Positions 22,594 to 36,986 are shown, numbered from the stretch's first letter. The stretch: DNA of 64,000 nt from Massilia sp. MS-15 (GCF_020176695.1 NZ_JAIWIA010000024.1:62001-126000); one strand, 5' to 3'. Notes: generated from the sequence alone by a model not told the origin. Translations and numbers: made by a program.

Positions 22594-23295
22594 TTAAACC
22601 GGTTTGCTGCACGCCACCATGTAGTTGACGTCGGTGTCGTTGTTGAGGGAATAGATCTTGGTCAGCGGATTGTAGGTCAGGCCTTTCAAGCCGTCGACCT
22701 GCAGCCCGGCCTGGCGGGCGAACTGCGACAGCTCGGCCGGGGTGATGAACTTGGCATAGTCGTGGGTCCCGCGCGGCAGCATGCGCAGCACGTATTCCGC
22801 GCCGATCACCGCGAACAGGTAGGATTTCGGATTGCGGTTCAGCGTCGAGAAGAACACGTGGCCGCCCGGCTTGACCAGGGTGGTGGCGGCGCGCACGATC
22901 GAGGCCGGATCCGGCACGTGCTCGAGCATTTCCATGCAGGTGACGACGTCGAACTGGCCCGGTTCTTCCAGCGCCATGTCTTCCGCCGCGATGTGCTTGT
23001 AGCGCACTTCCACGCCCGACTCCAGGCTGTGCAGGTCGGCCACCTTCAGGGCCTTCTTCGACAGGTCGATGCCGGTCACCTTGGCGCCCTTGCGTGCCAT
23101 CGCTTCGGACAGCACGCCGCCGCCGCAGCCGATGTCGATCACGTTCTTGCCCAGCAACGGGGCGCGCGCATTGATCCACTCCAGGCGCAGCGGATTGATT
23201 TCGTGCAGCGGGCGGAATTCGGACGTCGGGTCCCACCAGCGGTGGGCCAGTTCACTGAATTTCTGGATTTCTAAGGGGTCTGCGTTCGTGTTCAT
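22594..23295 (-). CDS. ubiG: ubiquinone biosynthesis O-methyltransferase UbiG
   Basis: A 233-residue SAM methyltransferase catalysing the two O-methylations of ubiquinone synthesis. The family opening [27 protein letters not shown] is diagnostic, followed by motif [30 protein letters not shown], and the UbiG-specific tail [24 protein letters not shown]. It is full length. The upstream region is short, and the gene leads the ubiG-gph pair. Confidence 0.96.
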   Translation of the reverse strand: MNTNADPLEIQKFSELAHRWWDPTSEFRPLHEINPLRLEWINARAPLLGKNVIDIGCGGGVLSEAMARKGAKVTGIDLSKKALKVADLHSLESGVEVRYKHIAAEDMALEEPGQFDVVTCMEMLEHVPDPASIVRAATTLVKPGGHVFFSTLNRNPKSYLFAVIGAEYVLRMLPRGTHDYAKFITPAELSQFARQAGLQVDGLKGLTYNPLTKIYSLNNDTDVNYMVACSKPV

Positions 23296-23401
23296 ACTCG
23301 GATCATACTGGAAATGGCGCAGGTCACGGAATGCCGCACGGAAAATATGTCAAGGCCTGTTCCCATCCGTGTACAGCCGGGCCGCTCCTGTGCCAGCAAC
23401 G

Positions 23402-23428
23402 AAAAAAAACCCCGCCGGAGCGGGGTTC
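23402..23428 (-). terminator. rho-independent terminator of the OmpA-like gene
   Basis: On the minus strand an AACCCCGC / GCGGGGTT stem is followed by eight T; it lies 19 bases beyond the stop. Confidence 0.9.
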
Positions 23429-23446
23429 GGTGAGCAATCGCGCGGA

Positions 23447-24157
23447 TTACTTGTTGACGGTGCGGGTGCCGACGACTTCGATTTCCACGCGGCGGTTCTT
23501 GGCGCGGCCAGCGGCGGTCTTGTTGTCGGCCTGCGGCTGCTTCTCGCCCTTGCCTTCGGTGTAGATGCGGTTTTCTTCCACGCCCTTGCCCTTCAGGTAG
23601 GCCTTGACGGATTCGGCACGGCGGATCGACAGCTTCTGGTTGTAGGCATCGGTACCGATCCAGTCGGTGTGGCCGACGGCGATGATGACTTCCAGGTTCA
23701 TGTCACCCAGCTTCGAGACCAGTTCGTCGAGCGCGGCCTTGCCGGCAGGCTTGAGCACGGCCTTGTCGAAGTCGAAGAAGGCATCGGCCGAGTACGACAC
23801 TTTTTCCGAGGTCGGCACTGGGGCCGGGGTCGGGGCAGGCGTCGGCTGGACTGGCGGGGCTGGCGGTGGCGGTGGCGGCGGAGCGACGCACTTGCCGTTC
23901 TCGAGTTTTTCCGGCGGCACGCACAGCGGCGCGTCGCAGCCCGGGACCGCGTCAGCCGGAGTCCAGTAGCCGGTACGCCAGCACAGGCCGAAAGGATTGC
24001 GGGCGATCACGCCGCGGCTGTCCTGCACATAGGCGCTGTACGGGGTACGCGCCTGGATGTCGGTGGTCAGCGGCGCATACGGCGCATCGCTCTGGGCAAC
24101 AGCATTGCCTGCGATCGCAGCCGAAGCGGCGAGCAGGAGGGTAGCCAGTTTATTCAT
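23447..24157 (-). CDS. OmpA family protein
   Basis: A 236-residue envelope protein. The signal peptide (about 1-21) ends AGNAVAQ. A short N-terminal domain follows with NPFGLCWRTGYWTPADAVPGC and CVPPEKLENGKC, four cysteines that may form two disulfides. A Pro-rich linker (about 90-115) leads to a C-terminal OmpA peptidoglycan-binding domain (about 120-230: VGHTDWIGTDAYNQKLSIRR, NRRVEIEVVG). The N-terminal module is too small for an eight-strand barrel, so this is the short type found just upstream of gyrA in many Burkholderiales. Start: ATG at 24155-24157, with AGGAAAAAG upstream, where the signal peptide begins. Confidence 0.9.
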   Translation of the reverse strand: MNKLATLLLAASAAIAGNAVAQSDAPYAPLTTDIQARTPYSAYVQDSRGVIARNPFGLCWRTGYWTPADAVPGCDAPLCVPPEKLENGKCVAPPPPPPPAPPVQPTPAPTPAPVPTSEKVSYSADAFFDFDKAVLKPAGKAALDELVSKLGDMNLEVIIAVGHTDWIGTDAYNQKLSIRRAESVKAYLKGKGVEENRIYTEGKGEKQPQADNKTAAGRAKNRRVEIEVVGTRTVNK

Positions 24158-24499
24158 GTTCTTTTTCCTTTCGGGTAGATGCTTCGCCAATTCAGCGCAT
24201 GCTCGGCAGGCTTTGTGGTCAAGATATTAACATAACGCACAAAGAGCAGCTTCGCATTGTGAATCGCACAATTAATTTCCTGTCCATTTTGCCACATGGA
24301 CCAGAATCACACGACTGCAGCCAAATCAAACACAGGCTGAATGGTGGGTATGTTGTTTAGTTGCAACATTTGCCGGGCGAACGCGGCCCTACCTTGGGCA
24401 TCCGGAAGGGAAATGGATTTGTGCTGGCCCCAAGTGCCCCATGGTAGAATCATCCGTTGCAACTTATAACCATTAGCCTGAAAGCAGTCGACCCGCCCA
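24158..24499. other. divergent ompA-like / gyrA intergenic region
   Basis: A 342-base AT-richer gap that must carry the promoters of both genes. A TAGAAT at 24445-24450 is a possible gyrA -10 without a good -35 at standard spacing. The stretch near 24225-24235 on the minus strand (TTAATAT) is a possible -10 for the OmpA-like gene. No coding frame or strong hairpin is visible. Confidence 0.5.
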
Positions 24500-27115
<2,616 letters not shown>

Positions 27116-27125
27116 GCAGTACAGG

Positions 27126-27152
27126 GCGGGCCGCGTGATGCGGCCCGTTTTT
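27126..27152 (+). terminator. rho-independent terminator of gyrA
   Basis: CGGGCCGC / GCGGCCCG stem with a five-base loop and TTTTT. Confidence 0.85.
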
Positions 27153-27208
27153 CCAGGGCGGCCAGGCTGGCCGGCCCGCATCGAACGAGCATCAAGCAAG
27201 CATCAAGC

Positions 27209-27766
27209 ATGAAGACCATTCTCCTCACCCTGGTTGCCACCGCCGCGCTCGCGGGCCTGCCGTCGTTCGCCGGGGCCGCGCCGGCCACGCCGGCCACCGG
27301 CGCGGAGGCCACCACGGCCGTCAAGGCCATGTTCGATGCGATGGAAATGCGCAGGAACATGGTGGCCATGTACGCCGAGCTGCAGAAGACCATGCCGGCC
27401 ATGCTGCAGCGGCAGGCGGTCGCCATGGTCCAGGCCGATACGCGCCTGGATGCGGCGCAGAAGCGGCAGGCCCTGGACAGGATCGAGCGGATGCTGCCCG
27501 CCTTGGCCGAGTCGATCGGCCGGATCCTGGGCGACCAGGCCCTGGTCGACGAAATGATCGAGGCGATGGTGCCGCTCTACACCCGCCATTACACGGCCGG
27601 GGAAATCCGCCAGCTCACCGCCTTCTACAGCAGCCCGGTGGGACGCAAGATGATGGCCCTGACCCCGCAGCTGAGCACCGAGGGCATGGCGATCGGGCAG
27701 CGCATCATGATGCCGCGCATCGCCAGGCTGATGCAGGACATGGTGCAGGACGCGCAGAAACCGTAA
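27209..27766 (+). CDS. DUF2059 domain secreted protein
   Basis: A 185-residue protein with a signal peptide (about 1-23, ending FAGAAP). The mature part is helical and ends in the DUF2059 module: [37 protein letters not shown] and the closing [11 protein letters not shown]. The family is periplasmic and of unknown function. It sits 19 bases before serC, after the gyrA terminator, so it is probably the first gene of the serC transcript. An ompA-gyrA-DUF2059-serC order is common in this bacterial group (recalled, not checked). Confidence 0.85.
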   Translation: MKTILLTLVATAALAGLPSFAGAAPATPATGAEATTAVKAMFDAMEMRRNMVAMYAELQKTMPAMLQRQAVAMVQADTRLDAAQKRQALDRIERMLPALAESIGRILGDQALVDEMIEAMVPLYTRHYTAGEIRQLTAFYSSPVGRKMMALTPQLSTEGMAIGQRIMMPRIARLMQDMVQDAQKP

Positions 27767-27785
27767 GCAAGCCAGAAAGGACCGC

Positions 27786-28877
27786 ATGACGAACCAGGTA
27801 TTCAACTTCTCGGCCGGCCCGGCCGTGCTCCCGAAGGAAGTGCTGCAGCAGGCGGCCAGCGAGATGCTGGACTGGCACGGCAGCGGCATGTCGGTGATGG
27901 AGATGAGCCACCGCGGTCCGGAATTCATCTCGATCTACCGCCAGGCCGAAAGCGACCTGCGCGAACTGCTGGCAGTGCCGCCGAACTACAGGATCCTGTT
28001 CATGCAGGGCGGTGGCCTGGCGCAGAACGCGATCATCCCGATGAACCTGGTGGGCTGCTGTCCGCAGCCGGCGACGATCGATTTCATCCATACCGGCTCG
28101 TGGTCGGGCAAGTCGATTCAGGAGGCGCGGCGCTACGCCAACGTCAACGTCGCGGCCAGCAGCGAGGCGGACGGCTTCACCCGCGTGCCACCCCGGGAAA
28201 CCTGGAACCTCACCGGCCACGCGGCCTACCTGCACATCTGCACCAACGAGACCATCGACGGGGTCGAGTACGACTTCGTGCCCGAGTCGCTGCCGAAGGT
28301 GCCGATCGTGGCCGACATGTCCTCGCACATCCTGTCGCGCAGCATCGACGTGTCGAAGTATGGCCTGATCTTCGCCGGCGCGCAGAAGAACATCGGCCCG
28401 GCCGGCCTGACCCTGGTGATCGTGCGCGACGACCTGCTGGACGACGCGCTGCCGATCTGCCCCTCGGCCTTCCACTTCAAGACGGTGGCCGCGAACGAGT
28501 CCATGTTCAACACGCCGCCGACCTACGCGATCTATATCGCCGGCCTGGTGTTCGCCCACCTCAAGAAACTGGGCGGGGTGGCGGCGATGGAAAAGATCAA
28601 TATTGAAAAAGCGCGCCTGCTGTACGCCGCGCTGGACGCCGACGACTTCTACCAGAACCGCGTCGCGCCCGCCTACCGCTCGCGCATGAACGTACCGTTC
28701 TTCCTGCGCGACGAATCCCTGAACGACAAATTCCTGGCCGGCGCGAAGGCGCGCGGGCTGCTGCAACTGAAGGGCCACAAGTCCGTCGGCGGCATGCGGG
28801 CATCGATCTACAACGCGATGCCGCTCGAGGGTGTGCAGGCCCTCGTCGATTATTTGAATGAATTCGCAGGACGTTGA
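27786..28877 (+). CDS. serC: phosphoserine aminotransferase
   Basis: A 363-residue class V PLP aminotransferase making 3-phosphoserine from 3-phosphohydroxypyruvate and glutamate; it also acts in pyridoxal phosphate synthesis. Family marks: [11 protein letters not shown] at the N-terminus, [11 protein letters not shown], and the PLP-binding lysine in [15 protein letters not shown]; the end [17 protein letters not shown] binds substrate phosphate. It is full length. AGAAAGGA ribosome site. Confidence 0.97.
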   Translation: MTNQVFNFSAGPAVLPKEVLQQAASEMLDWHGSGMSVMEMSHRGPEFISIYRQAESDLRELLAVPPNYRILFMQGGGLAQNAIIPMNLVGCCPQPATIDFIHTGSWSGKSIQEARRYANVNVAASSEADGFTRVPPRETWNLTGHAAYLHICTNETIDGVEYDFVPESLPKVPIVADMSSHILSRSIDVSKYGLIFAGAQKNIGPAGLTLVIVRDDLLDDALPICPSAFHFKTVAANESMFNTPPTYAIYIAGLVFAHLKKLGGVAAMEKINIEKARLLYAALDADDFYQNRVAPAYRSRMNVPFFLRDESLNDKFLAGAKARGLLQLKGHKSVGGMRASIYNAMPLEGVQALVDYLNEFAGR

Positions 28878-28922
28878 TCATGTGTTGAACCGGTTGGCGC
28901 GGTTATGCACCGGCTGGTTGAA

Positions 28923-28995
28923 CGCGTGGGCGGGGGACCCGCCCACCCTACGAAAACCACGGTAACGTAGGGTGGGCAGGTTTCCTGCCCACGCG
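28923..28995. repeat. REP-like paired palindrome
   Basis: Two 30-base units, 28923-28952 and 28966-28995, are inverted copies of each other (25 of 30 match) with a 13-base spacer. Each unit is itself a hairpin (GTGGGCGGG ... CCCGCCCAC and GTGGGCAGG ... CCTGCCCAC) capped by CCCTACG or CGTAGGG. The arrangement is that of a BIME/REP pair: an intergenic palindromic element present in many copies per genome in related bacteria. It lies between serC and pheA, inside an otherwise tight gene run, and could stop or stabilise the transcript there. Confidence 0.7.
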
Positions 28996-29024
28996 TCCAA
29001 ATCACGCACGAGCAGCCCGCGAAA

Positions 29025-30113
29025 ATGGATAGCGACCCAACGATGACAGACAAACTCCTCCCCCTGCGCGAACAGATCGATGCGATCGACGCGCAAATCC
29101 TGGACCTCCTGGCCCGGCGCGGCCGGATCGCCCAGCAGGTCGGCCACGTCAAGGCCGAGACCAACGCGCCCGTGTTCCGCCCCGAGCGCGAAGCCCAGGT
29201 GCTGCGCGGCGTGGCCGAGCGCAATCCCGGCCCCTTGAACAGTCGCGACGTGCAGACCATCTTCCGCGAGATCATGTCTTCCTGCCGCGCCCTCGAAAAG
29301 CGCGTCACGGTGGCCTACCTCGGCCCTTCCGGCACTTTCAGCGAGCAGGCCGTGTACCAGCAGTTCGGCAGCGCCATCGAGACGCTGCCCTGCATTTCGA
29401 TCGACGAGGTATTCCGCGCCACCGAGGCCGGCACCGCCGACTTCGGCGTGGTGCCGGTCGAGAATTCCTCCGAAGGCGCGATCAACCGCACGCTCGACCT
29501 GATGCTGGCCACCACCACCGTGATCAGCGGCGAGATCTCGATCCCGGTCCATCACAGCCTGATGACGAAGACCGGCAGCATGGATGGCGTCACCGTGGTC
29601 TGCGCCCATTCGCAGGCCCTGGCCCAGTGCCAGGTCTGGCTCAACCTGCACCACCCGGGCATCGAGCGGCGCGCCGTGGCCTCGAACGCGGAAGCGGCGG
29701 TCCTGGCCAGCCAGGATGCCACGGTGGCGGCGATCGCCAGCGAGATGGCGGGCGAGCAATACCAGCTGGGCGTGGTCCAGGCCCACATCCAGGACGACCC
29801 GCACAACCGCACCCGCTTCGCCGTGATCGGCAGCCTGGAGGCCGGCCCGTCCGGCCGCGACCACACCTCGATCGTGCTGGCGGTGCCGAACAAGGCGGGT
29901 GCCGTCTACAAGCTGCTGGCGCCGCTGGCCAGGCACGGCGTGTCGATGACCCGCTTCGAGTCGCGTCCGGCGCGCGTCGGCACCTGGGAGTACTACTTCT
30001 ATGTCGACATCGAGGGCCACCTGCGCGATGCCGCGGTCGCCCGCGCTCTCGATGAACTGAAGGACAACGCCGCCTTCTTCAAGGTGCTGGGTTCCTATCC
30101 GCAAAGTCTTTAA
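29025..30113 (+). CDS. pheA: bifunctional chorismate mutase / prephenate dehydratase
   Basis: A 362-residue enzyme for the phenylalanine branch. The N-terminal AroQ chorismate mutase domain covers about residues 8-90 (LREQIDAIDAQILDLLARRG, with RPEREAQVL). Prephenate dehydratase covers about 98-275 (VAYLGPSGTFSEQAV, VPVENSSEGAINRTLDL and the TRF motif in NRTRFAVIG). The ACT regulatory domain is about 285-360 (SIVLAVPNKAGAVYKLLAPL, SRPARVGTWEYYFYVDIEGH), which gives feedback inhibition by phenylalanine. ATG 29043 is an alternative start; neither has a strong ribosome site. It follows the REP-like element. Confidence 0.96.
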   Translation: MDSDPTMTDKLLPLREQIDAIDAQILDLLARRGRIAQQVGHVKAETNAPVFRPEREAQVLRGVAERNPGPLNSRDVQTIFREIMSSCRALEKRVTVAYLGPSGTFSEQAVYQQFGSAIETLPCISIDEVFRATEAGTADFGVVPVENSSEGAINRTLDLMLATTTVISGEISIPVHHSLMTKTGSMDGVTVVCAHSQALAQCQVWLNLHHPGIERRAVASNAEAAVLASQDATVAAIASEMAGEQYQLGVVQAHIQDDPHNRTRFAVIGSLEAGPSGRDHTSIVLAVPNKAGAVYKLLAPLARHGVSMTRFESRPARVGTWEYYFYVDIEGHLRDAAVARALDELKDNAAFFKVLGSYPQSL

Positions 30114-30139
30114 TTTTTTATTATTCACTGAGTACAACC

Positions 30140-31243
30140 ATGTCGAAATTCGGTCCAGATTACGTCCGCGCCATCGCTCCCTACCAGGCCGGCAAACCCA
30201 TCGCTGAAGTCGCCCGCGAGTTCGGCCTCGACGAGGCCAGGATCGTCAAGCTGGCTTCCAATGAGAATCCCTTCGGCGTGCCGGAATCGAGCCGCGCCGC
30301 GATGGCCGCCGCCGCCGCCGACCTCGGCCGCTACCCGGACGCCAACGGCTTCGCGCTGAAGGCCGCGCTGTCCAGCCGCTACGACGTGCCGGCCGACTGG
30401 ATCACCCTCGGCAACGGCAGCAACGACATCCTGGAAATCGCCGCCCACGCCTTCGTGCAGAAGGGCGAGGCGGTGGTGTATTCGCAGTACTCGTTCGCCG
30501 TGTATGCGCTCGCCACCCAGGGCGTGGGCGCACGCGCCATCGTGGTCCCGGCCAGGGACTACGGCCACGACCTGGACGCGATGGCGGCCGCCATCGATGC
30601 CGACACCCGCCTGGTCTTCATCGCCAACCCGAACAACCCGACCGGCACCTTCATCCCGGCAGCCGAGATCGAAGCCTTCCTGCAGAAGGTGCCGGCCAAC
30701 GTGGTGGTGGTGCTGGACGAGGCCTACAACGAGTACCTGGCGCCCGAATACCAGTTCGAGTCGAGCGGGTGGGTGCGCAAGTACCCGAACCTCGTCGTCT
30801 CGCGCACCTTCTCCAAGGCCTACGGCCTGGCCGGCCTGCGGGTCGGCTTCGCCATCGCCCAGCCTTTGGTGACGGACCTGATGAACCGCATCCGCCAGCC
30901 TTTCAACGTCAACTCGCTCGCCCAGGCCGCCGCGATCGCCGCGCTGAACGACAAGGCATTCCTGGCCAAGGGCGCGCAGAACAATGCCGAAGGCTACCGC
31001 CAGCTGACCGCCGCCTTCGACGAACTCGGCCTGGAGTACGTGCCGTCCTTCGGCAACTTCGTGCTGGTCAAGGTGGGCGAGGACGAAGGCGCCGGCGCGC
31101 GCGTCAACCTGGCGTTGCTGAAGCAGGGCGTGATCGTGCGCCCGGTGGGCAACTACGGCCTGCCGCAGTGGCTGCGCATTTCGATCGGCCTGCCGCAGGA
31201 GAACGCCGCCTTCATCGCCGCGCTGAAGACGGTTTTGGCCTGA
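30140..31243 (+). CDS. hisC: histidinol-phosphate / aromatic aminotransferase
   Basis: A 367-residue class I/II PLP aminotransferase of the HisC family: LASNENPFGVP, NPNNPTGTFIP, the Asp in VVVLDEAYNEYL, and the PLP lysine in SRTFSKAYGLAGLRVGF. Its place between pheA and tyrA suggests that it transaminates phenylpyruvate and hydroxyphenylpyruvate as well as, or instead of, imidazole-acetol phosphate. This second-copy role is an inference from neighbours. Confidence 0.93.
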   Translation: MSKFGPDYVRAIAPYQAGKPIAEVAREFGLDEARIVKLASNENPFGVPESSRAAMAAAAADLGRYPDANGFALKAALSSRYDVPADWITLGNGSNDILEIAAHAFVQKGEAVVYSQYSFAVYALATQGVGARAIVVPARDYGHDLDAMAAAIDADTRLVFIANPNNPTGTFIPAAEIEAFLQKVPANVVVVLDEAYNEYLAPEYQFESSGWVRKYPNLVVSRTFSKAYGLAGLRVGFAIAQPLVTDLMNRIRQPFNVNSLAQAAAIAALNDKAFLAKGAQNNAEGYRQLTAAFDELGLEYVPSFGNFVLVKVGEDEGAGARVNLALLKQGVIVRPVGNYGLPQWLRISIGLPQENAAFIAALKTVLA

Positions 31244-32149
31244 ATGATCGGCCGTCTCGTCATCGTCGGCACCGGCCTGATTGGCGGCTCCTTCGCGCTG
31301 GCCCTGAAGGCGGCCGGCCAGGTGGGCCGGGTGGCGGCGCTCGAGCGTTCGCCGCAGGCGCTGGCACGCGCGCTGGAACGCGGCATCGCCGATGAAGCCT
31401 GTGCCTCGCCAGAGCAGGCGCTGCGCGGCGCCGACCTGGTGCTGCTGGCGGCGCCGGTCGGGCAGACCGGGGCGCTGCTTGCTTCGCTGCTGCCGCACCT
31501 CGAGCCGCACACGGTCGTGACCGACGCCGGCAGCACCAAGTGCGACGTGGTGGCCGCGGCGCGCGCCGCGCTGGGCGAGCGCATCGGCCAGTTCGTGCCG
31601 GGCCACCCGATCGCCGGCAGCGAAGCGAACGGGCCGGATGCCGCCTGGGCCGGCCTGTACGGGGGCAAGAAGGCGGTGCTCACGCCGCTGCCGGAAAACG
31701 ATCCGGCGGCCGTCGAGCGCGTGGCTGGCGCCTGGCGCGCCTGCGGCGCGCTGGTCCACACCCTGAGCGCCGCGGACCACGACCGCGTGTTCGCCGCCGT
31801 CAGCCACCTGCCGCACCTGCTGGCCTACGCGCTGGTGGACGACATCGCGGCCAGGCCCCATGCCGGCATGCTGTTCCAGTACGCCGCCAGCGGCTTTCGT
31901 GATTTCACGCGCATCGCCGGCTCCTCGCCAGAGATGTGGCGCGACATCAGCCTGGCCAACCGCGATGCCCTGCTCGCCGAGCTCGATGCATATCTGGCAC
32001 AATTGCATTCATTGCGGGCGATGCTCGCCGCCGCCGACGGCCGCGCCCTCGAGACCGTGTTCGCCAGCGCCCAGCGCGCGCGGCAGGCCTGGCTCGACGC
32101 GATCGAGGCCGGCTCGCCGCCCTTGCCGCCACACCGGGATACAGAATGA
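31244..32149 (+). CDS. tyrA: prephenate dehydrogenase
   Basis: A 301-residue NAD(P)-dependent enzyme of the tyrosine branch. N-terminal Rossmann motif [17 protein letters not shown]; catalytic and substrate segments [23 protein letters not shown] and [13 protein letters not shown], with the [15 protein letters not shown] motif. No chorismate mutase domain and no ACT domain. Its ATG directly abuts the hisC TGA, and its own TGA overlaps the aroA ATG, so the three are translationally coupled. Confidence 0.95.
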   Translation: MIGRLVIVGTGLIGGSFALALKAAGQVGRVAALERSPQALARALERGIADEACASPEQALRGADLVLLAAPVGQTGALLASLLPHLEPHTVVTDAGSTKCDVVAAARAALGERIGQFVPGHPIAGSEANGPDAAWAGLYGGKKAVLTPLPENDPAAVERVAGAWRACGALVHTLSAADHDRVFAAVSHLPHLLAYALVDDIAARPHAGMLFQYAASGFRDFTRIAGSSPEMWRDISLANRDALLAELDAYLAQLHSLRAMLAAADGRALETVFASAQRARQAWLDAIEAGSPPLPPHRDTE

Positions 32150-33489
32150 CGCCTCAGTTACCTCACCCTAAACACTACCCCCAGCACATCGACCTCGAGC
32201 CGGTGCTCCACGCCGAAGGCACGGTGCGCCTGCCGGGATCGAAAAGCATCTCGAACCGCACCCTGCTGCTGGCGGCGCTGGCCGAGGGCAGCACCACCAT
32301 CCACGACCTGCTGGCCTCGGACGACACCATGGTGATGCTGGGCGCGCTGCGCGCGCTCGGCATCCGCTGGGACGAGATCGATGAGCGCACCATTGTGGTG
32401 CATGGCGGCGGCGGCCTGCTGCCGAAGCGCGAAGCCGACCTGTTCATGGGCAATGCGGGCACCGCGATCCGCCCGCTCACGGCGGCGCTGGCCGTGATCG
32501 GTGGCGACTACACGCTGCATGGCGTATCGCGCATGCACGAGCGCCCGATCGGCGACCTGGTCGATGCGCTGAACGCCGCCGGCGCCCAGATCGAATACAC
32601 GGGTGAACCTGGCTATCCGCCCCTGCGCATCCGCCGCGGCCACATCCACGCCGAGCGCATCGCCGTGCGCGGCAACGTTTCTAGCCAGTTCCTGACCGCG
32701 CTGCTGATGGCGGCGCCGCTGATGACCGGCAGCCACCCGGTGTCGATCGACGTGGTCGGCGAACTGATCTCCAAGCCCTACATCGAGATCACCCTGAACC
32801 TGATGCGCCGCTTCGGCGTCGAGGTCGAGCAGAACGGCTGGGCCTCGTTCACCGTGCACCCGGGCCAGCGCTATGCCTCGCCGGGCAGCATCCATGTGGA
32901 GGGAGACGCCTCCTCGGCCTCCTACTTCCTGGCGGCCGGCGCGATCGCCGGCGGGCCGGTGCGGGTGGAGGGGGTGGGCCTGCACAGCATTCAGGGCGAC
33001 GTGCGCTTCGCCGACGCGCTGGAACGCATGGGTGCCATCGTTACCCGCGGCGAGAACTGGATCGAGGCGCGCTCGAACGGCGTGCTGAAGGCGATCGACG
33101 CCGACTTCAACCACATTCCGGACGCGGCGATGACGATCGCGGTGGCGGCCCTGTACGCGGACGGCCCGAGCACGCTGCGCAACATCGCCAGCTGGCGGGT
33201 GAAGGAGACCGACCGCCTGGCCGCCATGGCGGCGGAGCTGCGCAAGCTGGGCGCCGAGGTGGAGGAGGGCGCCGACTACCTGCGCATCACGCCGCCGGAA
33301 CAGCTGAAACCGGCTACCATCGCGACCTACGACGACCACCGCATGGCGATGTGCTTTTCGCTCGCCTCGCTCGACGGCCAGGCGCGGCGCGGCAATGCGA
33401 TGCGGATCCTGGATCCGAAATGCGTCGCCAAGACCTTCCCCGACTACTTCGAGGCCTTCGCCGGCATCGCCCGCAACGAACTGTTTTGA
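32146..33489 (+). CDS. aroA: 3-phosphoshikimate 1-carboxyvinyltransferase (EPSP synthase)
   Basis: A 447-residue enzyme joining shikimate-3-phosphate and PEP. Family signature [20 protein letters not shown], then [17 protein letters not shown] (the class I glyphosate-sensitive GNAGTAxRP motif) and [19 protein letters not shown] and [14 protein letters not shown]. Start: ATG 32146 overlaps the tyrA stop as ATGA; a longer in-frame extension is a tyrA shadow. It has a slightly longer N-terminus than E. coli AroA. Confidence 0.97.
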   Translation: MTPQLPHPKHYPQHIDLEPVLHAEGTVRLPGSKSISNRTLLLAALAEGSTTIHDLLASDDTMVMLGALRALGIRWDEIDERTIVVHGGGGLLPKREADLFMGNAGTAIRPLTAALAVIGGDYTLHGVSRMHERPIGDLVDALNAAGAQIEYTGEPGYPPLRIRRGHIHAERIAVRGNVSSQFLTALLMAAPLMTGSHPVSIDVVGELISKPYIEITLNLMRRFGVEVEQNGWASFTVHPGQRYASPGSIHVEGDASSASYFLAAGAIAGGPVRVEGVGLHSIQGDVRFADALERMGAIVTRGENWIEARSNGVLKAIDADFNHIPDAAMTIAVAALYADGPSTLRNIASWRVKETDRLAAMAAELRKLGAEVEEGADYLRITPPEQLKPATIATYDDHRMAMCFSLASLDGQARRGNAMRILDPKCVAKTFPDYFEAFAGIARNELF

Positions 33490-33494
33490 CCACC

Positions 33495-34157
33495 ATGCCG
33501 AACAATCCTATCCCCGTCATTGCCATCGACGGCCCCACCGCTTCCGGCAAGGGCACGGTCGCCGCCCGCGTGGCCGAGCGCCTGGGCTTCCACCTGCTCG
33601 ATTCGGGCGCGCTGTACCGCTTGAGCGCGCTGCAGGTCCTGCGCCGCGGCGTCGAGCTGCGCGACGAGCATGGCATCGCCAAGCTGGCCGAGCACCTGCC
33701 GGCGCGCTTCGTCGGCGGCGACATCTTCCTGAACAACGAGAACGTCACCGAGGCCATCCGCGCCGAAGAGGTGGGCAACATGGCATCGAAGATCGCCGCG
33801 CTGCCGACCGTGCGCCAGGCCCTGTACGGCCTGCAGCTGGGCTTTCGCGAGACCCCCGGCCTGGTGGCCGACGGGCGCGACATGGGCACGGTGATCTTTC
33901 CCGGTGCAAAGCTAAAAGTGTTCCTCACCGCAAGCGTCGAGGCGCGGGCGCAACGCCGCTATAAGCAATTGATTGACAAAGGGTTTTCTGCTAATATGGA
34001 AGGTCTGCTGGCCGATTTGAAGGAACGTGACGAGCGCGACACCAAGCGCGCCATCGCGCCCCTGGTCCCGGCAGCGGATGCGCATTTGCTCGATACCTCG
34101 AACATGACGGCGCTTGACGCGGTCGAACAGGTCCTGGCCTGGTATGCGCAAGCCTGA
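33495..34157 (+). CDS. cmk: cytidylate kinase
   Basis: A 220-residue kinase phosphorylating CMP and dCMP. P-loop [13 protein letters not shown] (about residues 10-22), DSGALYRL, the CMP-binding insert with [18 protein letters not shown], and the arginine-rich [13 protein letters not shown]. It starts 5 bases after the aroA stop. The cmk-rpsA pairing is conserved across proteobacteria. Confidence 0.96.
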   Translation: MPNNPIPVIAIDGPTASGKGTVAARVAERLGFHLLDSGALYRLSALQVLRRGVELRDEHGIAKLAEHLPARFVGGDIFLNNENVTEAIRAEEVGNMASKIAALPTVRQALYGLQLGFRETPGLVADGRDMGTVIFPGAKLKVFLTASVEARAQRRYKQLIDKGFSANMEGLLADLKERDERDTKRAIAPLVPAADAHLLDTSNMTALDAVEQVLAWYAQA

Positions 34158-34467
34158 CTTGTCAGGCCTTGTTGGACGAATTTTGTGAATTGTCTTCCCT
34201 GCCTTTGGGCAAGGAAGACTTTCCGTGCAGGTGGATCCGGATGCTGTGCATCATCGCCGGCTTGAGTCATCGCCAGATGACTGCGCTGCGACTTCCGGAA
34301 CGACGATGGCTGTTGCATCGTTCGCCCTTGCACGGGGGCAGGGGCCTGGCCCTTGCCCATGCTGGTGCCTGCGACGGCAGTTCCGCCGCCGCGGGCGTGT
34401 GTCAACCTAACCCCAGTTCAGTCCGCACCATCGCCGGCCTGCTGGGCTCACTCGAGTAATAACCTTT
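34158..34467 (+). promoter_or_regulatory. rpsA leader region with three hairpins
   Basis: A 310-base gap without a coding frame. It holds: GCCTGA / TCAGGC straddling the cmk stop (about 34152-34167); GTCTTCC-n-TGCC / GGCA-n-GGAAGAC at 34192-34219, a strong stem followed by a short pyrimidine tract that may end part of the upstream transcript; and an 11-bp stem GGGCAGGGGCC / GGCCCTTGCCC at 34336-34358. rpsA leaders in proteobacteria carry promoters and a structured site for S1 autoregulation; that this leader does so is inference. Confidence 0.5.
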
Positions 34468-36174
<1,707 letters not shown>

Positions 36175-36206
36175 GCAAAGGTACATTCCTTTCTGGGAGC
36201 TAGCAG

Positions 36207-36512
36207 ATGACCAAGTCCGAGCTGATCAACCGCCTGGCTGAGCGCTATTCTCAGCTGGTGGCGAAAGATGCCGAGTTTGCCGTCAAGACCATTCTCGATG
36301 CGATGACCAACGCCCTGGCGACCGGGCAGCGCATCGAGATCCGCGGTTTCGGCAGCTTTGCGCTGAACAGCCGGCCTCCACGCATCGGCCGCAACCCGAA
36401 GTCCGGCGACAAGGTGATGGTGCCCGAAAAACGGGTGCCGCACTTCAAGCCGGGCAAGCAGTTACGCGAGCGCGTGGACGCGATGGTCGGGCAACCGATC
36501 ATCGAAGACTGA
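36207..36512 (+). CDS. ihfB: integration host factor subunit beta
   Basis: A 101-residue DNA-bending HU/IHF-family protein: [13 protein letters not shown], then the beta-arm segment [20 protein letters not shown] with the intercalating proline, [14 protein letters not shown] and a short acidic tail. It works as a heterodimer with IhfA, which is not in the window. Ends with a rho-independent terminator. Confidence 0.97.
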   Translation: MTKSELINRLAERYSQLVAKDAEFAVKTILDAMTNALATGQRIEIRGFGSFALNSRPPRIGRNPKSGDKVMVPEKRVPHFKPGKQLRERVDAMVGQPIIED

Positions 36513-36536
36513 ATCGTCTGCCAGTCTCCAGGCTAG

Positions 36537-36565
36537 AACGGCGTCCTTCGGGACGCCGTTTTTTA
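36537..36565 (+). terminator. rho-independent terminator of rpsA-ihfB
   Basis: ACGGCGTCC-TTCG-GGACGCCGT with a UUCG tetraloop and TTTTTT. Confidence 0.95.
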
Positions 36566-36650
36566 TTGCTGGCTTTTGAAATATCATGGCGGATATGCGA
36601 CACTGCGCCTTTGCGCACCCATTTGCCTATCCTTACAGCGGGCACTGCTG

Positions 36651-36956
36651 ATGAAATTTGTTTCCACCATTGCTGGCATCATCCTGTTTGTCCTGTTCTT
36701 CGGTTTCGCCCTGAAGAACACCCAGGAAGTCGACCTGCATTTCTTCCTCAACTACGAGCTGCGCGGCCCGCTCGTGCTGATGCTGCTGGCCTTCTTCGTG
36801 GCCGGCGCGGCGCTGGGCATCCTGGCCCTGACGCCGACCGTGTTCCGCCAGCGCCGCCAGAGCTCGCAGCACAAGAACACCATCCAGGCCCTGCAGAGCG
36901 CCGCCGGCACCGGCACCGTGCAGCCGCAGCCGGATGCCGTGAACCCGGCGCGCTAG
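36651..36956 (+). CDS. lapA: LapA family (DUF1049) inner-membrane protein
   Basis: A 101-residue protein with two membrane helices (about 1-22 and 41-64) separated by the LapA-typical NTQEVDLHFFLNYELRGPL loop, and a basic Gln-rich cytoplasmic tail. LapA acts with LapB in controlling LPS synthesis through LpxC stability in enterobacteria. Start: ATG 36651, just before the first helix. lapB follows after 30 bases. Confidence 0.85.
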   Translation: MKFVSTIAGIILFVLFFGFALKNTQEVDLHFFLNYELRGPLVLMLLAFFVAGAALGILALTPTVFRQRRQSSQHKNTIQALQSAAGTGTVQPQPDAVNPAR

Positions 36957-36986
36957 CGCGTCCGCGCCAACTCAGAACAAGAACAC

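Noticed and set aside
29025..29042. certainty about the pheA start
   Set aside because: ATG 29025 and ATG 29043 both have weak ribosome sites; the first is reported but the choice is not supported strongly.
30125..32008. 627-codon minus-strand frame over hisC-tyrA, and similar ones over aroA, rpsA and gyrA
   Set aside because: Complementary to well-supported coupled enzymes; no motif or ribosome site, composition typical of antisense GC-rich frames.
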